From Tritrichomonas musculus (lineage: Eukaryota > Parabasalia > Tritrichomonadida > Tritrichomonadidae): DNA of 64,000 nt. Where the stretch lies: the NCBI GenBank assembly GCA_039105265.1, contig JAPFFF010000020.1, forward strand, positions 1,009,001 to 1,073,000. The letters run 5' to 3'. Both the position numbers and the translations under genes were made by a program. Positions 61,693 through 64,000 of this stretch are shown here, in pieces (position 1 is the first letter of the stretch; each line of letters starts with the position of its first letter). The notes under the pieces are model-generated. The model made no database searches and had not been told where the DNA came from. It was given only the letters and a program-made list of their open reading frames with translations.

Positions 61693-63831
61693 ACAACTAT
61701 TTCTTTTAAAAACATTTTGTATTTAGCAGCTGAAAAAGATAATCAAAATATTTTAAAATTACTTTTAAGTCAACTAAAAGAAATCAAAACAGATTGCTTT
61801 ACAAATTGTACTAAATTAAGGAAAATTATTATTCCTTCATCTATTACTAAAATTGGAGCTAATTCATTCCATTGTTGTGAGTCTTTAAACCAAATTACAA
61901 TTCCATCGTCTGTGACTTTTATTGACAATTCAGCTTTCAGTAATTGTTCATCGTTAAAAAAAGTGATATTTCAAAATCCATCATCAGTGCCTTCTATTGA
62001 AGAACGGGTCTTTTATAAATGCATTTCATTAAAAGACATTTCAATTCCATCATCTGTCACCACAATTAAATCAAATGCATTTTCTGATTGTGCTTTTAAA
62101 GAAATTACAATTCCATCGTCTGTAACTTTTATAGGATATTCAGCTTTCGCTTATTGTTCATCATTAAAAAAAGTGATATTTCAAAACCCAACGTCAGTGC
62201 CTTCTATTGAAGAACGCGCCTTTTATGGATGCAAATCATTAATGGGCATTTCGATTCCATCATCTGTCACCATAATTAAATCATATGCATTTGTGAACAG
62301 TTCTCTTAATGAAATTACAATTCCATCTTCTGTAACTTCTATTGGAGGTTCTGCTCTCAGTTATTGTTCATCATTAAAAAAAGTGATATTTCAAAACCCA
62401 ACGTCAGTGCCATCTTTCGAAGAAAGTGTCTTTTTTGAATGTAGTTCATTAATGAACATCTCAATTCCATCATCTGTCACCGCTATTAAATCAAAGGCAT
62501 TTGAGTACTGTACTCTTGTAGAAATTACAATTCCATCTTCTGTAACTTTTATTGGATGTTCTGCTTTCGGTTATTGTTCATCATTACAAAAAGTGATATT
62601 TCAAAACCCATCATCAGTGCCATCTTTCGAAGAATATGTCTTTTATGGATGCAAGTCATTAATTAATATATCAATTCCCTCATCTGTCACCGCTATTAAA
62701 TCAAAAGCATTTGGGCACTGCCCTTTTAGAGAAATTACAATTCCATCTTCTGTGACTATTATAGAAAATAGTGCCTTTGTGAATTGCCCAAAGTTATCTG
62801 AATTGACATTCGAAGATCCTTCATCTTTAAAATATATATTAAAAAATTCTTTTGAAGGATGCAATTCTTTACCAAAAGATTTTTTTGAAGTTAATTCATC
62901 ATTGTTTAAGAAAATTAAGATTCCTCCTTATATTACAATAATTGAAATTTCATTTTTTAGAGAATATCATGAGTTAACTGAACTAATTATTCCTTCTTCT
63001 GTTACTAAAATTGGTTCATTTTCTTTTTATGGATGCAAATCTTTATCAAAAATATCTTTTGAAACTCCTTCATCATTAACAACAATTTTAAACGATGCAT
63101 TTAATGGATGTATATCATTAAAAGAGATTATACTGCCTAGTTCTGTTAGGATTATTGAAGATTATGCATTTGAATCATGTAAAATGTTAAATAAAGTATC
63201 ACTTAAGACACTTTCATCATTAACTTTAATTGATGATCATACTTTTTTGAATTGTTCATCATTGAGGAAAATATCATTTCCTCAATCATTAACTATAATT
63301 GAATATCTTGCTTTTAAAAATTGTTCTCAATTGAAAAAAATAAAAATCCCATCTTCAGTAATTTCAATTGAAAATGGAGCGTTTCTAAATTGTTCATCAT
63401 TGAAATTTGTTTCTTTCGATGATAAATCTAATTTAAAAAAAATCGGTAAATATGCTTTTAGAGGATGTTCATCGTTAGATCTTATATCAATTCCTTCTTC
63501 TGTTACATATATCGGAGAAGGATGTTTTTTTAAATGCACTGCATTGTCCCTGATCAATATTCCTTCATCAATAAAAATACTAGAAAAATATATTTTCTCC
63601 AATTGCTCGTCATTGATGCAAATACTTATCCCTCCTTCTACTCTTAAAATTGAAGAAAAAGCATTTTATCAATGTTTATCTCTAAAGCAAATAGATATAC
63701 CTTTATCTGTGACATCAATTGGAAATGATGCATTTTCAGGCTGCTCATCTTTAAAGCATATATTAATTCCTTCATCAGTTAAAGAATTTGGAAAGCAAGA
63801 CTTACAACATATCATCGCTTTTGATGCTTAA
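61693..63831 (+). CDS. BspA-type leucine-rich-repeat region joined to an ankyrin segment, no ATG
   Basis: The frame is open from 61693 with an ankyrin-like start (ISFKNILYLAAEKDNQNILK then LLLSQL) and then BspA/TpLRR repeats of about 23 residues (I-xIPSSVTxIGxxAFxxCSSL). A 71-residue block of three repeats (ITIPSSVTFIGYSAFAYC and on) is duplicated four times near 61895-62760. No signal peptide or C-terminal membrane segment is visible. The first in-frame ATG is at 62242, 183 codons in, so the natural start must lie upstream, probably in the DUF3447 head. BspA-like proteins are abundant trichomonad surface or secreted candidates; this fusion would be intracellular unless otherwise targeted. 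Confidence 0.85.
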   Translation, partial: TTISFKNILYLAAEKDNQNILKLLLSQLKEIKTDCFTNCTKLRKIIIPSSITKIGANSFHCCESLNQITIPSSVTFIDNSAFSNCSSLKKVIFQNPSSVPSIEERVFYKCISLKDISIPSSVTTIKSNAFSDCAFKEITIPSSVTFIGYSAFAYCSSLKKVIFQNPTSVPSIEERAFYGCKSLMGISIPSSVTIIKSYAFVNSSLNEITIPSSVTSIGGSALSYCSSLKKVIFQNPTSVPSFEESVFFECSSLMNISIPSSVTAIKSKAFEYCTLVEITIPSSVTFIGCSAFGYCSSLQKVIFQNPSSVPSFEEYVFYGCKSLINISIPSSVTAIKSKAFGHCPFREITIPSSVTIIENSAFVNCPKLSELTFEDPSSLKYILKNSFEGCNSLPKDFFEVNSSLFKKIKIPPYITIIEISFFREYHELTELIIPSSVTKIGSFSFYGCKSLSKISFETPSSLTTILNDAFNGCISLKEIILPSSVRIIEDYAFESCKMLNKVSLKTLSSLTLIDDHTFLNCSSLRKISFPQSLTIIEYLAFKNCSQLKKIKIPSSVISIENGAFLNCSSLKFVSFDDKSNLKKIGKYAFRGCSSLDLISIPSSVTYIGEGCFFKCTALSLINIPSSIKILEKYIFSNCSSLMQILIPPSTLKIEEKAFYQCLSLKQIDIPLSVTSIGNDAFSGCSSLKHILIPSSVKEFGKQDLQHIIAFDA

Positions 63832-64000
63832 TTTCTTAATAAACTATAATTATTAAAAACAATGTTCTGAATTTTATGATGATGAAACCAAATGAGCCTT
63901 ATATTAAAACATGAATCAAAGATTTTTTGATCATTATCTTCTCTATTCTAATCTAGAAAATATTTGTTAAGAATACATAGTCATATTTTGGGCTGAAAAT
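63832..64000. other. Noncoding window end
   Basis: AT-rich DNA after the LRR stop; nothing further seen. Confidence 0.4.

Overview
The window is AT-rich eukaryotic DNA, most likely from a parabasalid (trichomonad, Trichomonas/Tritrichomonas type). Three things point there: several DUF3447/ankyrin paralogues, a BspA-type leucine-rich-repeat protein and a roughly 24 kb Polinton (Maverick), all typical of trichomonad genomes. Initiator-like motifs of the TCA(Y)TTTCATTA type also lie just upstream of several ATG codons. Genus and species are inferred, not proven.

Layout. Positions 1-3.9 kb: AT-rich DNA holding nested, palindromic, TA-flanked DNA-transposon relics. 3.9-7.0 kb: a large ankyrin protein with a 16-copy Asn/Gln-rich repeat and a zinc-finger-like tail. 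7.7-8.0 kb: a DUF3447 pseudogene fragment. 8.36-9.44 kb: a 15-bp minisatellite of about 71 units. 9.5-10.4 kb: an intact Merlin/IS1016-like transposase. 11.6-37.5 kb: nested Polintons. The inner one (13261-37102) looks nearly whole, with perhaps one or two breaks. It lies inside the two ends of an older, largely deleted Polinton (11623-37493). Both keep 5-bp target duplications (AGTAA and TCATC). 37.6-40.5 kb: noncoding, with one MITE. 40.5-63.8 kb: five DUF3447-family loci with different C-terminal modules (ankyrin arrays, protein kinase plus Sel1 repeats, BspA-type LRRs), two of them parts of a segmental duplication, plus a ubiquitin-like gene, kinase pseudogenes and a 1.5 kb TA-flanked transposon.

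Inner Polinton. It encodes protein-primed DNA polymerase B, DDE integrase, packaging ATPase, Ulp1-type protease, a major capsid protein candidate, a minor capsid candidate, a bZIP-like protein, an HNH endonuclease, a fibre-like giant protein and several small unknowns. A packed leftward block (27.4-35.7 kb) carries the virion-type genes.

Main novel observation. In all five DUF3447 loci the coding sequence stops at about the same point of an ankyrin repeat and resumes after a stop-containing spacer. The spacer is usually 70-110 bp, but 160-490 bp in one locus, and it resumes at the next repeat (pattern F-x-x-T-A-L). The ankyrin segments stay open and diverge as protein-coding sequence; the spacers carry stops and shift frame, share motifs between loci and lack GT-AG ends or the trichomonad intron consensus. 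Two downstream domains (kinase-Sel1 and BspA-LRR) have no ATG of their own. This suggests an unrecognised class of intervening sequence, or another bypass mechanism, used with a modular DUF3447 head.
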